Positions 1 to 7,686 of a stretch of 24,583 nt of DNA are shown here, piece after piece. The stretch spans positions 1 through 24,583 of the forward strand of contig JAKBQK010000171.1 in assembly GCA_021835265.1 (NCBI GenBank). Direction: 5' to 3'. A program made the position numbers and the translations under genes. The number at the start of each line of letters is the position of its first letter. Within the stretch, counting starts at the first letter, position 1. Source of the DNA: Thermoplasmata archaeon (GTDB lineage: Archaea; Thermoplasmatota; Thermoplasmata; Thermoplasmatales; Thermoplasmataceae). The notes below the pieces were generated by a model. The model was not told the DNA's origin, searched no databases, and was given only the letters and a program-made list of their open reading frames with translations.

Positions 1-9
1 CCGATCTAG

Positions 10-741
10 GTGTATGATGAAGAGGTGAGCATTGTTATTGCTGTCATAAATGAAGCAGAACACATCTCATCATTGGTCAATGATATATCTTCCATCTGTG
101 ATAAAACTGGTCTTCGACTGTTGGAAATCATTTTTGTAGACGACGGCAGTTCTGATGGAACTATTCAGAAAATTAAGGAAAGTATAAGCTCCTCCAAACC
201 TTTCAATATCGAGTTAATTACTAGAAATGTAAGATATGGATTGGCCAACGCTCAATTGGTTGGAGCAAAATCTGCCAAGGGAGATCTGCTTATCTTTATG
301 GATGGTGATTGCCAACATCCTGTAACACTTCTTCCAACCATTGTTAATTCGCTAAAAAAAGGCAAAGATCTTATTATAGCCTCAAGGTATATTAAGGGTG
401 GAGAGTCAGTGTGGAATCCTGTCAGGGGCTTCATAAGTAGAGTCGCTTCTTTGCTAACTAGAATGCTGTTATTCAAATACAGAGGAATTAAAGACCCAGC
501 TTCTGGTTATTTTGGAATTAGGAAAAAATATGTATCAAATTTAGATACCATTAAAAATAAAATCAAATTATTGCCATACATAATGGTATCCAATGACCTC
601 ACAATTGAGGAAATACCTTTCAAGTTTAATGATAGATTGAATGGTCATTCAAAACTTGTCGATTCTAAAAGTAAGTTTATATTAAACTATTTGACTGAAC
701 TAGTATACTATATGAGAATCATGCTGAATGGTCAAATATAA
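10..741 (+). CDS. GT2 glycosyltransferase, dolichol-phosphate-mannose-synthase-like
   Basis: Predicted GT-A fold glycosyltransferase that would transfer a hexose from a nucleotide sugar to a polyprenyl phosphate or glycan at the inner face of the membrane. The 243-residue product has the order expected of Dpm1-type enzymes: beta-strand start at residues 6-14, the nucleotide-binding VDDGSSDGT motif at 43-51 and the metal-binding DGDCQHP at 98-104 (DADLQHP is usual). The length fits the short, membrane-anchor-free Dpm1 class. The GTG at 10 follows directly on an in-frame TAG at 7-9, so it is the first possible start, but a start in another frame or outside the window cannot be excluded. The opening VINEAEHI differs from the common YNE(R/A)EN(I/L). 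It is AT-rich (16 of 60 G+C at 541-600), like the glycan island at 10-20 kb. An insertion sequence begins 22 nt after its stop, so its original 3' neighbourhood is displaced. Confidence 0.85.
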   Translation: MYDEEVSIVIAVINEAEHISSLVNDISSICDKTGLRLLEIIFVDDGSSDGTIQKIKESISSSKPFNIELITRNVRYGLANAQLVGAKSAKGDLLIFMDGDCQHPVTLLPTIVNSLKKGKDLIIASRYIKGGESVWNPVRGFISRVASLLTRMLLFKYRGIKDPASGYFGIRKKYVSNLDTIKNKIKLLPYIMVSNDLTIEEIPFKFNDRLNGHSKLVDSKSKFILNYLTELVYYMRIMLNGQI

Positions 742-758
742 TTTAAAGTGATAAATCT

Positions 759-763
759 AACTA
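759..763. repeat. Left 5-bp target site duplication AACTA
   Basis: AACTA directly before the left inverted repeat is repeated exactly at 2382-2386 directly after the right inverted repeat, as expected from staggered target cleavage by a DDE transposase. Its survival suggests the insertion is not old. Confidence 0.8.
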
Positions 764-906
764 ACCTGAACTCTCCTCTCTTAACACATATTCTTTACTT
801 TCCTGAACCTTTGTTTTAGGCTGTTTCAATGAAATATATCATTTTCCACCTTCTTCCGCGGGTTTTCTGTGGAATACTTGTTTCAGGCATTCTCAACGGA
901 AACATG

Positions 907-915
907 TAAATATTA
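907..915 (+). promoter_or_regulatory. TATA box of the transposase gene
   Basis: TAAATATTA is centred 26 nt before the ATG at 937, the archaeal spacing that gives a leaderless or near-leaderless transcript. No Shine-Dalgarno sequence precedes the ATG, which agrees with this reading. Confidence 0.5.
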
Positions 916-936
916 TTAACACATATACTAACACAT

Positions 937-2364
937 ATGACTATGATTGATAATGTCCCTGATGCCGTGAGAGAAACGTACCTCCGAATGAAGAATGAAC
1001 AGGGAAAGAGACTTGAACTGAAGGTGATAGGAGGGAATTACTACCTGTATGTTGCAAAGGGTGTGTGGGACAGGAAGAAAAAGAAACCTGTCAAGAAAAC
1101 TACCCTGTTCGGGTCAATAGATGAGGACGGGACATTCAGGGAGAAGAAACCCAGGAGGGTATTCTCCTCATCAATGGTCTATGAATACGGCAATTCACAG
1201 CTTGTCTGGAATCTCATGCAGGACATATACAGCATAATGGAAAAACATCCTTATCGGAACCAGATCACAGCAATGGCCATGGTGAAGGCCATTGATCCAA
1301 TGCCATTGAGGCTTGTCTCTTCCCGCTATGAGAAGCTTTACATATCCCGGACATTGAAAACAGAACTGGATCCTGATGATCTGTCAAGGATTCTGGGATA
1401 TCTTGGGAAGCACTTCCCTGATCTGTACGAGATGTTCAAAAAGATCATGGAACCGGGCGGACTCCTCTTCTACGATATGACATCCATCATATCATACTCC
1501 AAGAACCTGAAGCTTGCGGAGAAGGGCTATAACCCCGATCATGAACATGAGAACCAGGTCACTGTAATAATGGCATTCTCCGTGAAGTCATGGATACCTG
1601 TTGCGGTGGACGTGTTCTACGGATCGGTAAAGGACATCAAATCACTGGGGTATTTCATTGACCGTTTTGCTGACCAGGATATTGGGTTCATCATGGATCG
1701 TGGTCTGTTTTCTGAGGATGTGATATGGTATCTGCGAAGGCTGAAGATGCACTATCTTGTTCCTTTGAGAAGGAATTCCACCCTTGTCCCGGATAGGGTG
1801 AGATTCGGTTCAGCCTTCGTGTACAACGGAAGGCCCATACAGGCTTCCAGAAAATCCTCCAGAATCGGATACATCTACATGTTCCAGGACCCCATGATGA
1901 GGGCGGAGGAGGAATCATCCATACTGAGGGATGTTGCCTCTTCAAAGAAGGACATGGAGTATTTTGATGAGAAAAAGCATGGTCTCGGGGTTTTTGCAAT
2001 CATCTCAGACCTGGACCGGAATCCCTCGGACATATACGAACAGTATAAGTCAAGGGAGAAGGTCGAACAGGTATTCGACACCATGAAGGGCGATCTCGAA
2101 TCGGACAAAACATATCTCAGGGACAATGATAAGGTGAAGGGATTCTTCTTCATCGTCTTCCTAGCTCTGAGAATAAGATTCAGGATACTGAAGGTGCTGA
2201 AGGATCACAACCTTCTTGGAAAGGTCTCGGTGAACGAGGTCATCTTTGAACTGTCAAAGATGGAGAGGATCGTTGAAAAGAGCGGTACCGAATACTTTGC
2301 AGCAGTTCCAAAGAAGGTTGAAAGGATTGCTGACCTTTTCAAGGACATGATACCTATGGGTTAA
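937..2364 (+). CDS. IS4-superfamily DDE transposase
   Basis: Catalyses cut-and-paste movement of the surrounding insertion sequence. The 475-residue protein carries the RNase-H-like catalytic triad: D180 (in FYDMTS), D254 (in IMDRG) and E377. The IS4 signature Y-(2)-R-(3)-E-(6)-K is exact: Y370, R373, E377, K384. The hydrophobic strands before each Asp are intact and the frame is unbroken, so the enzyme is probably active. The N-terminal 150 residues, rich in Lys/Arg (for example 46-55), probably bind the terminal repeats. A TATA-like element lies 26 nt upstream of ATG 937. Higher GC and different codon choice from the flanking glycosyltransferase mark it as a recent arrival. The IS1634 assignment is by size and duplication length only. 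Confidence 0.93.
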   Translation: MTMIDNVPDAVRETYLRMKNEQGKRLELKVIGGNYYLYVAKGVWDRKKKKPVKKTTLFGSIDEDGTFREKKPRRVFSSSMVYEYGNSQLVWNLMQDIYSIMEKHPYRNQITAMAMVKAIDPMPLRLVSSRYEKLYISRTLKTELDPDDLSRILGYLGKHFPDLYEMFKKIMEPGGLLFYDMTSIISYSKNLKLAEKGYNPDHEHENQVTVIMAFSVKSWIPVAVDVFYGSVKDIKSLGYFIDRFADQDIGFIMDRGLFSEDVIWYLRRLKMHYLVPLRRNSTLVPDRVRFGSAFVYNGRPIQASRKSSRIGYIYMFQDPMMRAEEESSILRDVASSKKDMEYFDEKKHGLGVFAIISDLDRNPSDIYEQYKSREKVEQVFDTMKGDLESDKTYLRDNDKVKGFFFIVFLALRIRFRILKVLKDHNLLGKVSVNEVIFELSKMERIVEKSGTEYFAAVPKKVERIADLFKDMIPMG

Positions 2365-2381
2365 ATTGGGGGAGTTTAGGT

Positions 2382-2386
2382 AACTA
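2382..2386. repeat. Right 5-bp target site duplication AACTA
   Basis: Second copy of the AACTA target duplication, adjoining the right end of the insertion sequence at 2381. Confidence 0.8.
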
Positions 2387-2464
2387 TATTAAAAGAGATG
2401 TTACAGCCTCATATCTTCCAACACTATCGATAAATCTAAAAATTTTGCTGAATCATATTGACTC

Positions 2465-2483
2465 CAATCAATGATCTTGATTG
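2465..2483. repeat. Inverted repeat CAATCAA-n5-TTGATTG in the gap right of the IS
   Basis: A perfect 7-bp inverted repeat with a 5-nt loop, followed on the + strand by a T-run at 2496-2501. The gap from 2387 to 2562 holds no gene. Before the insertion this hairpin lay about 100 nt behind the glycosyltransferase at 10-741, so it may be the displaced terminator of that gene. The function is inferred. Confidence 0.3.
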
Positions 2484-2562
2484 TATCCAGTCAAATTTTT
2501 TCCCAATTGATTCTTAAGGCAGAGAATTCCACTTGATGATGCTATTGGACTAGGAGATGTTA

Positions 2563-4593
2563 TCACATTGACTCGTAAGTTTGGAAAGCTGTTTGTTGTG
2601 TTATGACAACCTTTGAGATGCTAATATTTAACTCTTTACCAGGTGTAAATAGAGAATACCAGACATTTCCTTCTATTCCCTTAATGGAGGCGGTAAGACT
2701 CAATGTAAGAGTGCTAGCGTTTAAAAACGCAGCTGACAAGTTTTCTTTTACACTATACAACACATTGTTGCCGGAATAAATACTAAGATCCACAGGCCAA
2801 TCTGATGTGCTGTTAAGGCTTTGGGCGATATTAATAAAAAATGTAATGTTGTAATGCCCGGGCATCATGTATAAGGCCGGACCGCTGTAATTTTCAAAGG
2901 TCCCAGAAACGCTCGAAACGTTTGATCCATTCCCATAATACAATGAAGCAATATTCTTTGAAAAATAGATGCCGGCAATTGTAGAATTTTCAGGCACGTA
3001 ATTCTGAATTGGCCCTTTGTACCCATGTTCCAACAACATCAATCCGTATCCCTCAGAAAGAATACCGTATTTCCCGGAGGAGTACATGTCATGCACTATG
3101 GAGTAAACACTATTGCCCCTGAGATAGAAATTTGGATTAGCTGCATCAGCTAAGGCATAATTTATGGGCATAGAAACAAGAACGCTCCCGGAATAAACAG
3201 ACCAGGAGTTGTTTATGGCCTCCTGTACCGAAACATTGCCCAAACTTCCAAGATAACCACCCATGAGTAATGCACCTCCCTGGGGGAGTGATCGCGGAAA
3301 CACTTCAGGTATATTGTTCTGGTAGAGCACATAAGTCTCAGACGATGGGATCATCCCTATCATGGAACTCAATTCTGAATACTGGTGAGGATTGTAAGAA
3401 GTGTTCTGCTGAAAGTTGAACTGGTCCCCGAACTGGTCATTGAGAGGGGAAAAGGGTGCGAAAAAAATATTGAGGAATATGAGGAAAACAATAACGCTGG
3501 TTATTAGAGACAAATTTGTTATTTTCCTGAATGCTTTTAGAGGATTGTGCCGCACTCTTTTGTCTTCATGGTTTATTTTGCCAGAAGATGCGAAATAATC
3601 TATCAATCCAAGGAAAAGGAATGGTACAACCCCAGCAACATACTGCCCCTGAAATACATGCGGATATGAATACCAGGTGTAGCTTGAAGTGATGAATAGG
3701 AAGAATGCTGGCAAAACCAGAATTATCCACCTGACCCTCAGAACTGGGAGAAACAGTAATGGGGCTAGGAATAGAAGAATAACATAAACCCTTAACCATG
3801 GAGCGGAGCCTGTTATCGTGTAGGGCGACATACCACTATGGGGAATTGTGCTCGACACTCCAAAAATTAAAAAACCTGACAAGGTCCAGATAGCCGTAAT
3901 TAAAAATAGCAGGGACATTAAGGCAAAACGCCTTCTGTCATATGCAGATCGCTTGTTCCGAATGATTAGAATGAGTTCTATGAAGGCAAAGGCCATAGGG
4001 AAAATACTGTATGGATACCTCACTGTACCTGCCAGGAGGAATAGAAAAGCGGAAGAAACATAGTTTTTCCTGATGTAAAGGAGATAAGCAAATAAGAACA
4101 GGGGCATGAAGAATACCTGGTAGTGGAAATCAAACCACATAATCCCATACACGGGGAAGTAAAGGAAATATGCGAATGTGATCAGCGAGGATTCTCGAGG
4201 CTTCAAACCCTTCTCCCTAGCAATGAGGTAAATCAGCGGCCCAACACTGGCGATTAAAAATGCCTGGAAAATGATCATTGCAAAAAAATTACCAGTAGCT
4301 GTGAGGGGTGATAGTGGAAACACAATGCCTGAATTAAGGACTGTTGTGAGATAGCCATGAAGACCCAAATTTGTGTGCAGGATCAGCCAACCTCTTTCCG
4401 AATTTATGCCCAGATCGAAAACATAAGAGTTTAGGGATAGAAGCTTGATAATTCCTATATATGACCAGACGACAGAATAAACTAAAGTGGCAGTAAAGAC
4501 AAAAACCCAAGAAAAGATGTTGCTTTTCTTAATCAGAGCTTTTGTTTTTTGATTTTCAACAGACCGTTCTGTCGATTCTACTCGGGTTTCCAA
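2563..4593 (-). CDS. DUF2079 polytopic membrane protein
   Basis: A 676-residue integral membrane protein of the archaeal DUF2079 family, whose topology resembles GT-C glycosyltransferases; the reaction is unknown. A short basic cytoplasmic tail (residues 1-26) is followed by about nine to ten hydrophobic segments (first about 27-50, then about 104-124, 136-152, 159-175, 180-212, 225-246, 268-300, 320-335, 361-379). Family landmarks are YVFDLGI at 57-63 and FDFHYQ at 155-160. The last about 290 residues are hydrophilic with many N-x-S/T sequons and probably lie outside the cell. The start is TTG at 4593, supported by GGAG five nt upstream and an in-frame TAA just before it. The nearby ATG at 4604 is in another frame that stops quickly. 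Its position beside glycan genes suggests a cell-surface glycosylation role (inference). Confidence 0.8.
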   Translation of the reverse strand: METRVESTERSVENQKTKALIKKSNIFSWVFVFTATLVYSVVWSYIGIIKLLSLNSYVFDLGINSERGWLILHTNLGLHGYLTTVLNSGIVFPLSPLTATGNFFAMIIFQAFLIASVGPLIYLIAREKGLKPRESSLITFAYFLYFPVYGIMWFDFHYQVFFMPLFLFAYLLYIRKNYVSSAFLFLLAGTVRYPYSIFPMAFAFIELILIIRNKRSAYDRRRFALMSLLFLITAIWTLSGFLIFGVSSTIPHSGMSPYTITGSAPWLRVYVILLFLAPLLFLPVLRVRWIILVLPAFFLFITSSYTWYSYPHVFQGQYVAGVVPFLFLGLIDYFASSGKINHEDKRVRHNPLKAFRKITNLSLITSVIVFLIFLNIFFAPFSPLNDQFGDQFNFQQNTSYNPHQYSELSSMIGMIPSSETYVLYQNNIPEVFPRSLPQGGALLMGGYLGSLGNVSVQEAINNSWSVYSGSVLVSMPINYALADAANPNFYLRGNSVYSIVHDMYSSGKYGILSEGYGLMLLEHGYKGPIQNYVPENSTIAGIYFSKNIASLYYGNGSNVSSVSGTFENYSGPALYMMPGHYNITFFINIAQSLNSTSDWPVDLSIYSGNNVLYSVKENLSAAFLNASTLTLSLTASIKGIEGNVWYSLFTPGKELNISISKVVITQQTAFQTYESM

Positions 4594-4598
4594 TGTTT

Positions 4599-4602
4599 CT
4601 CC
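4599..4602 (-). promoter_or_regulatory. Ribosome binding site GGAG for the TTG start of the DUF2079 gene
   Basis: On the minus strand GGAG is followed by AAACA and then TTG at 4593, a 5-nt spacing. It decides for the TTG start, because no ATG or GTG is available in this frame after the upstream TAA. Confidence 0.5.
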
Positions 4603-4868
4603 ATGTTAAAGAAGAATCTAAAATCTTTTCTATTGAGTATGTAATAAGCAAAAATACCAAAGCAAGTTGGAATAGCAATTTTGAAGGAACTTCTTCCGTC
4701 AAAAATCACTACGGGAAGTTTTTTTCAATGAAATATTAATTCTATTTCCTTCATCTTATCTGCCATACCTTGACCTATATTTTGGGGCAGATTTTAACTC
4801 GCGATTCAATAATATATGTACAATTGGTAAAGAAAAAGGCTATTCTCTCAAATCAGCATAACTGTTTT

Positions 4869-5330
4869 ATGATGGATCACAACGTCCTTAAAGACGAAAT
4901 AACTTCTGCAAACAGGTACAGAAGGCTCCAGGACTTACGGTTGACCATCGGCGGGCTCAAGAGAAAGTTTCCTCTTAGCATATCATCGGAGCTGGAGGCA
5001 CGTGTTACTGAAAAGCTCAGAACATTCGATTACCCAATATGCAGTATTGCTAGTGTGAGGATCATTTTTTCAAATGGCCTTTCAAAGGATCTTGAACCGG
5101 ATGAGTGTCAGAAGGCTATGGCACGTGGAATGAAATTGTCGGATTACATTTTTTCAAGGTACATCTCAGCCAGGGACTTTGAAATTGGGTCAACTGAAAT
5201 ACTTGGGTCCCGCAATTTTGGAGTTTATTCAGACGAAATTGGAAGAGATTCTGATACATCCGTGTCCCTTACAGCAATGACTTCGTCTGAGTTAAAAGAA
5301 AAGGTAGATTTTCCTTCTGAAAAAGCTTGA
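4869..5330 (+). CDS. Unrecognised protein, C-terminus lost by frameshift
   Basis: I do not recognise this family. The readable part has a basic helical N-terminal segment (about 20 residues after the start), a mixed alpha/beta middle containing LEPDECQKAM and KLSDYIFSRY, and a hydrophilic linker. It contains no membrane segment or signal peptide. The ORF is also open upstream to a TTG at 4770, but those 33 residues look non-coding; ATGATG at 4869-4874 is the more natural start. No clear Shine-Dalgarno precedes it; a TATA-like AATAATATAT lies at about 4807-4816. The frame ends at 5330 within a run of charged residues, while the next 130 nt in another frame read as a continuous coiled coil. Removing one T from the run at 5309-5312 joins the two. 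The gene is therefore probably broken, or uses a recoding event, or the base is a sequencing error. Confidence 0.5.
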   Translation: MMDHNVLKDEITSANRYRRLQDLRLTIGGLKRKFPLSISSELEARVTEKLRTFDYPICSIASVRIIFSNGLSKDLEPDECQKAMARGMKLSDYIFSRYISARDFEIGSTEILGSRNFGVYSDEIGRDSDTSVSLTAMTSSELKEKVDFPSEKA

Positions 5331-5445
5331 ATCATTGGAGCGACTTGAGACAATTTATGCAGAAAATATACCTAAAATGGCCAGAGATGTAAACGACTTG
5401 AAGGATAAAGTGGATAAAATTTATAAACGCATAATTGAAAAATAA
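5313..5445 (+). pseudogene. Displaced C-terminal coiled coil of the 4869 gene
   Basis: Read from 5314 (CTT CTG AAA AAG) to TAA at 5443-5445, this stretch codes for a heptad-like Leu/Ile-rich, Lys/Glu-rich segment (LLKKLESLERLETIYAENI and onward to KIYKRIIEK). It has no start codon with a ribosome site of its own. It continues the charged ELKEKVDF end of the preceding ORF without a gap if one T of the TTTT run at 5309-5312 is dropped. The corrected protein would be about 192 residues from 4869. Decay, a sequencing slip and +1 frameshifting are all possible. Confidence 0.55.
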
Positions 5446-5508
5446 TGATCTACCTCTTTGAGTGCAATAATCTAGAGTGTCATTTTTGAAGAAGCATCAT
5501 TACATCAA

Positions 5509-6369
5509 CTAGCTTCTTGATGCGTCAACTGTTCCATGGACACTTAATGGCTTTCGGAAATCATTATGCTTGAATATTCTTACTTTCTCAAATCCTATAT
5601 CTTTAAGTCGTTTAGTGAGCCAGGCGGGATAGTCATCGGTCTTGGGTGATTTTTCGTTCAGATATGGGGAGTACTCCATACGCAAACGCTCAAAGTTCTC
5701 CAGTTCCGGGTCTTCGAGGATCAGATCCTCAGCGCCCTTAATGTCTAGATGAAGCAGAAAAGGGTCTGTGATATCAAATGTCTTCAAAATCTGTTCAATT
5801 GACATTGACTTTACCTGAAATGTAGCAAAATTTTTAGTAAACATTGAACCGCCCCCGCCTCCGCCAATTGGAAAGTCCAAAGTGCCATCCACACCTATTG
5901 CAGCATTAATGGGATGTATGTTATTGGATAATTCTTTATTGAGTTCTAGGTTCCTGATCAATTTTTCATAATTATTTGGATCCGGCTCAAAAGTGTAAAC
6001 TATTGCCCCCATTTTCGCGTAATACAAGGCAGTATCACCAACAAAACCTCCGGCATCAATAACTACCTTATCCTGCAAATCAAAACCTGTAAAATGTATG
6101 TCGTAAACAAATGTCTCAGAAAAGATCATAGGATCTAGCGAATCGAGGGTGAATTTAATCCCTTGCGGAACCATGAATGTGAGGTCAACGAGGTTTATTT
6201 CCCATTGGGTAGATTTTTCTTTTGTTTGTGTAAATTCCACCTGGTGTTTTTCCATCATCTCATGTAAAGGTTTTAATAACCTCTCAAATTCTTCTGTTGC
6301 CATAGGTGCACCACCAAGAACAGGCTTCAGTTCTTTTCTTATCTGGTGAATTTTATGAGCATCCCTCAA
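5509..6369 (-). CDS. FkbM-family SAM-dependent methyltransferase
   Basis: Predicted O-methyltransferase, probably capping or modifying a sugar of the surface glycan. Motif I DAGGFVGD at 105-112 binds S-adenosylmethionine, the acidic FEPD (127-130) closes the adenosine pocket, and LDIKGAE at 208-214 is the family counterpart of KIDIEGAE. A run of six glycines (169-174) is unusual. The first standard start is TTG at 6369. The frame is open further upstream to an in-frame TAA at 6478-6480, and the residues read there (such as GNLPIRIWKKSGLRDAHKI) look coding and overlap the end of the upstream glycosyltransferase, so the true N-terminus may be longer or damaged. It lies 52 nt downstream of that glycosyltransferase in the same direction, probably one transcript. 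It ends convergently with the 4869 gene. Confidence 0.8.
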   Translation of the reverse strand: MRDAHKIHQIRKELKPVLGGAPMATEEFERLLKPLHEMMEKHQVEFTQTKEKSTQWEINLVDLTFMVPQGIKFTLDSLDPMIFSETFVYDIHFTGFDLQDKVVIDAGGFVGDTALYYAKMGAIVYTFEPDPNNYEKLIRNLELNKELSNNIHPINAAIGVDGTLDFPIGGGGGGSMFTKNFATFQVKSMSIEQILKTFDITDPFLLHLDIKGAEDLILEDPELENFERLRMEYSPYLNEKSPKTDDYPAWLTKRLKDIGFEKVRIFKHNDFRKPLSVHGTVDASRS

Positions 6370-6421
6370 TCCAGACTTTTTCCATATCCTGATCGGAAGG
6401 TTACCTATGCCACTCTTGACC

Positions 6422-7564
6422 TTATATGGAAAAAACGTGTTGGACAGCCTCCAGTATTTTATTAATAAAGCGTGAATTTATAATTTTCATCTTTGTAGAT
6501 TTCCTTGGAAACCACTTATTTGCAAATAGCTCATAATTTCGGTTTCCATCAATATACAGCTTACCTAATGATTTGTGCTCTTCATGAATGGCTGGCGAAT
6601 CATAATTCATCATAAGCCCAAATCCTTGTTTCCTGGCCCTGAAACAGAAATCCACATCATCAAACTGGTTGTAGAATTTTTCATCAAAACCACCTATTGC
6701 TTCATACACCTTCCTGGGGACCACGCACAGGGCAGCTGTGACAAAATCCAGTTGATCCGAGGCAGATGATTTTGAATTGAATATTGTTAAGTTACTGAGG
6801 TTCTTAACACAGTTATTCCAAAAGAATTTGGCTGCAAAAAAAGGAGCTCTTTTTCCGATGGCTAACCCAATGAAGACCTTAACCGGATTGCTAACAACTT
6901 TACCCCCGTTGTGCTGAAGGCTTCCATCAGGGAATCTGAGCTGGCAGCCAACTACCTTTCCGGAATCTTCAGATTTTTCCCTCATGCTCCTTATGGTCCC
7001 TTTGGAAACATAGCAGTCGTCATTCAGCAGAATAATGTCTCCCACTGACTCTGACATTCCAAGATTGACAGCGCTGGAGTAATTGAAATCCTCTCCAGCC
7101 GATACAACCAACTCCAACTTATAGCTATCCGTCAGGTCCGAACTGAAAAGGTTTCCTAGACACTTCACAAGATTCTCACTAAAAAGTACAGGCGTTGGAG
7201 TTACTATGGTGTATTTCAATGGCTTGTTTTCATTATATACTGCGATTTCCATCAAGCGGGATTTTCTATCCCATCCTGCTTTTGCATCTGCTGTTACATT
7301 AATTATGGTACCTGAGGGTGTAGTAAATGCTTGGTGAAAGTGAAAATTTGCCATATTCTGCAAATCGTTATCAGACAGAATTGGAAAAGTGCGCGGATCT
7401 TTGAACTCAGGTACAGAAAACTGGGTTTCCCTATCCAATGCCTCCAGGAGCCTTTCTGGGGTGAAGTATTCAAGACCTTCTATCTCGACATTAATCTCCT
7501 GAGTAGGATAAGTTTCCATTATGCAACATACTGAGATGACCTTATGTTGGTTTTTTACAGGCAT
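6422..7564 (-). CDS. GT2 glycosyltransferase, rhamnosyltransferase-like
   Basis: A GT-A fold enzyme expected to add a sugar to the growing glycan. Numbered from ATG 7564, residues 1-115 form an N-terminal extension I do not recognise. The catalytic domain starts at about 116 (LKYTIVTPTPV). The metal-binding motif is NDDC at 181-184, preceded by FNYSSAVNLG as in O-antigen rhamnosyltransferases. The TAALCVVPRKVYEAIGGFDE stretch followed by DDVDFCFRARKQG is the typical acceptor and catalytic-base region of this class. The usual DNGS loop is VSAGEDF, without the second Asp. ATG 7519 (MET..) is an alternative start; neither has a ribosome site. The gene is divergent from rmlA across 120 nt, so it may be co-regulated with the rhamnose genes. 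Dependence on dTDP-rhamnose is an inference from family and location. Confidence 0.82.
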   Translation of the reverse strand: MPVKNQHKVISVCCIMETYPTQEINVEIEGLEYFTPERLLEALDRETQFSVPEFKDPRTFPILSDNDLQNMANFHFHQAFTTPSGTIINVTADAKAGWDRKSRLMEIAVYNENKPLKYTIVTPTPVLFSENLVKCLGNLFSSDLTDSYKLELVVSAGEDFNYSSAVNLGMSESVGDIILLNDDCYVSKGTIRSMREKSEDSGKVVGCQLRFPDGSLQHNGGKVVSNPVKVFIGLAIGKRAPFFAAKFFWNNCVKNLSNLTIFNSKSSASDQLDFVTAALCVVPRKVYEAIGGFDEKFYNQFDDVDFCFRARKQGFGLMMNYDSPAIHEEHKSLGKLYIDGNRNYELFANKWFPRKSTKMKIINSRFINKILEAVQHVFSI

Positions 7565-7654
7565 TACTGTAATTTGATATGTAGGTATTCATGATATCTC
7601 TCTTTACATGTCTCCAATATTCCTTCAACATATCAGGTGTCCTTTGGAGTAAGT

Positions 7655-7664
7655 AAATAATATG
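7655..7664 (+). promoter_or_regulatory. TATA box of the rmlA-rmlD-rmlC operon
   Basis: An AT-rich TAAATAATAT element about 27 nt before the ATG at 7687 in the divergent gap. The spacing favours ATG 7687 (MKAVILHGG) over the GTG at 7678 as the start. Confidence 0.45.
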
Positions 7665-7686
7665 TCCGAAGTCATATGTGATCCTA

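Larger units (their letters stand above)
764..2381 (+). mobile_element. Complete insertion sequence, IS4 superfamily (IS1634-like)
   Basis: The element is 1618 bp. Its ends are imperfect inverted repeats: ACCTGAACTCTCC at 764-776 and, read on the other strand, ACCTAAACTCCCC from 2381 to 2369. The similarity extends to about 27 nt (20 matches) through a TTAAC.CATA block. The bases just outside are identical (AACTA at 759-763 and 2382-2386), a 5-bp target duplication, so both ends are intact. One transposase gene fills the element and its stop lies inside the right inverted-repeat region. The 5-bp duplication and about 1.6-kb size suit IS1634 rather than classical IS4, but the family assignment is an inference. 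The element is markedly more GC-rich (30 of 60 at 1501-1560) than the gene to its left. Confidence 0.9.

Noticed and set aside
1691..2153. Two overlapping minus-strand open frames inside the transposase gene
   Set aside because: They oppose the DDE/YREK region and have compositions typical of antisense reading, with no start signals.
4684..4727. Hairpin-like ACTTCTTCCGT / ACGGGAAGT followed by a T-run, resembling a terminator
   Set aside because: The stem needs bulges and a wobble pair, and no + strand gene ends upstream of it, so a terminator role is not supported.
4542..4868. Short + strand open frames and an N-terminal extension from TTG 4770
   Set aside because: The 65-codon frame overlaps the DUF2079 start with no start signals; the 33 residues before ATG 4869 have no protein-like pattern.
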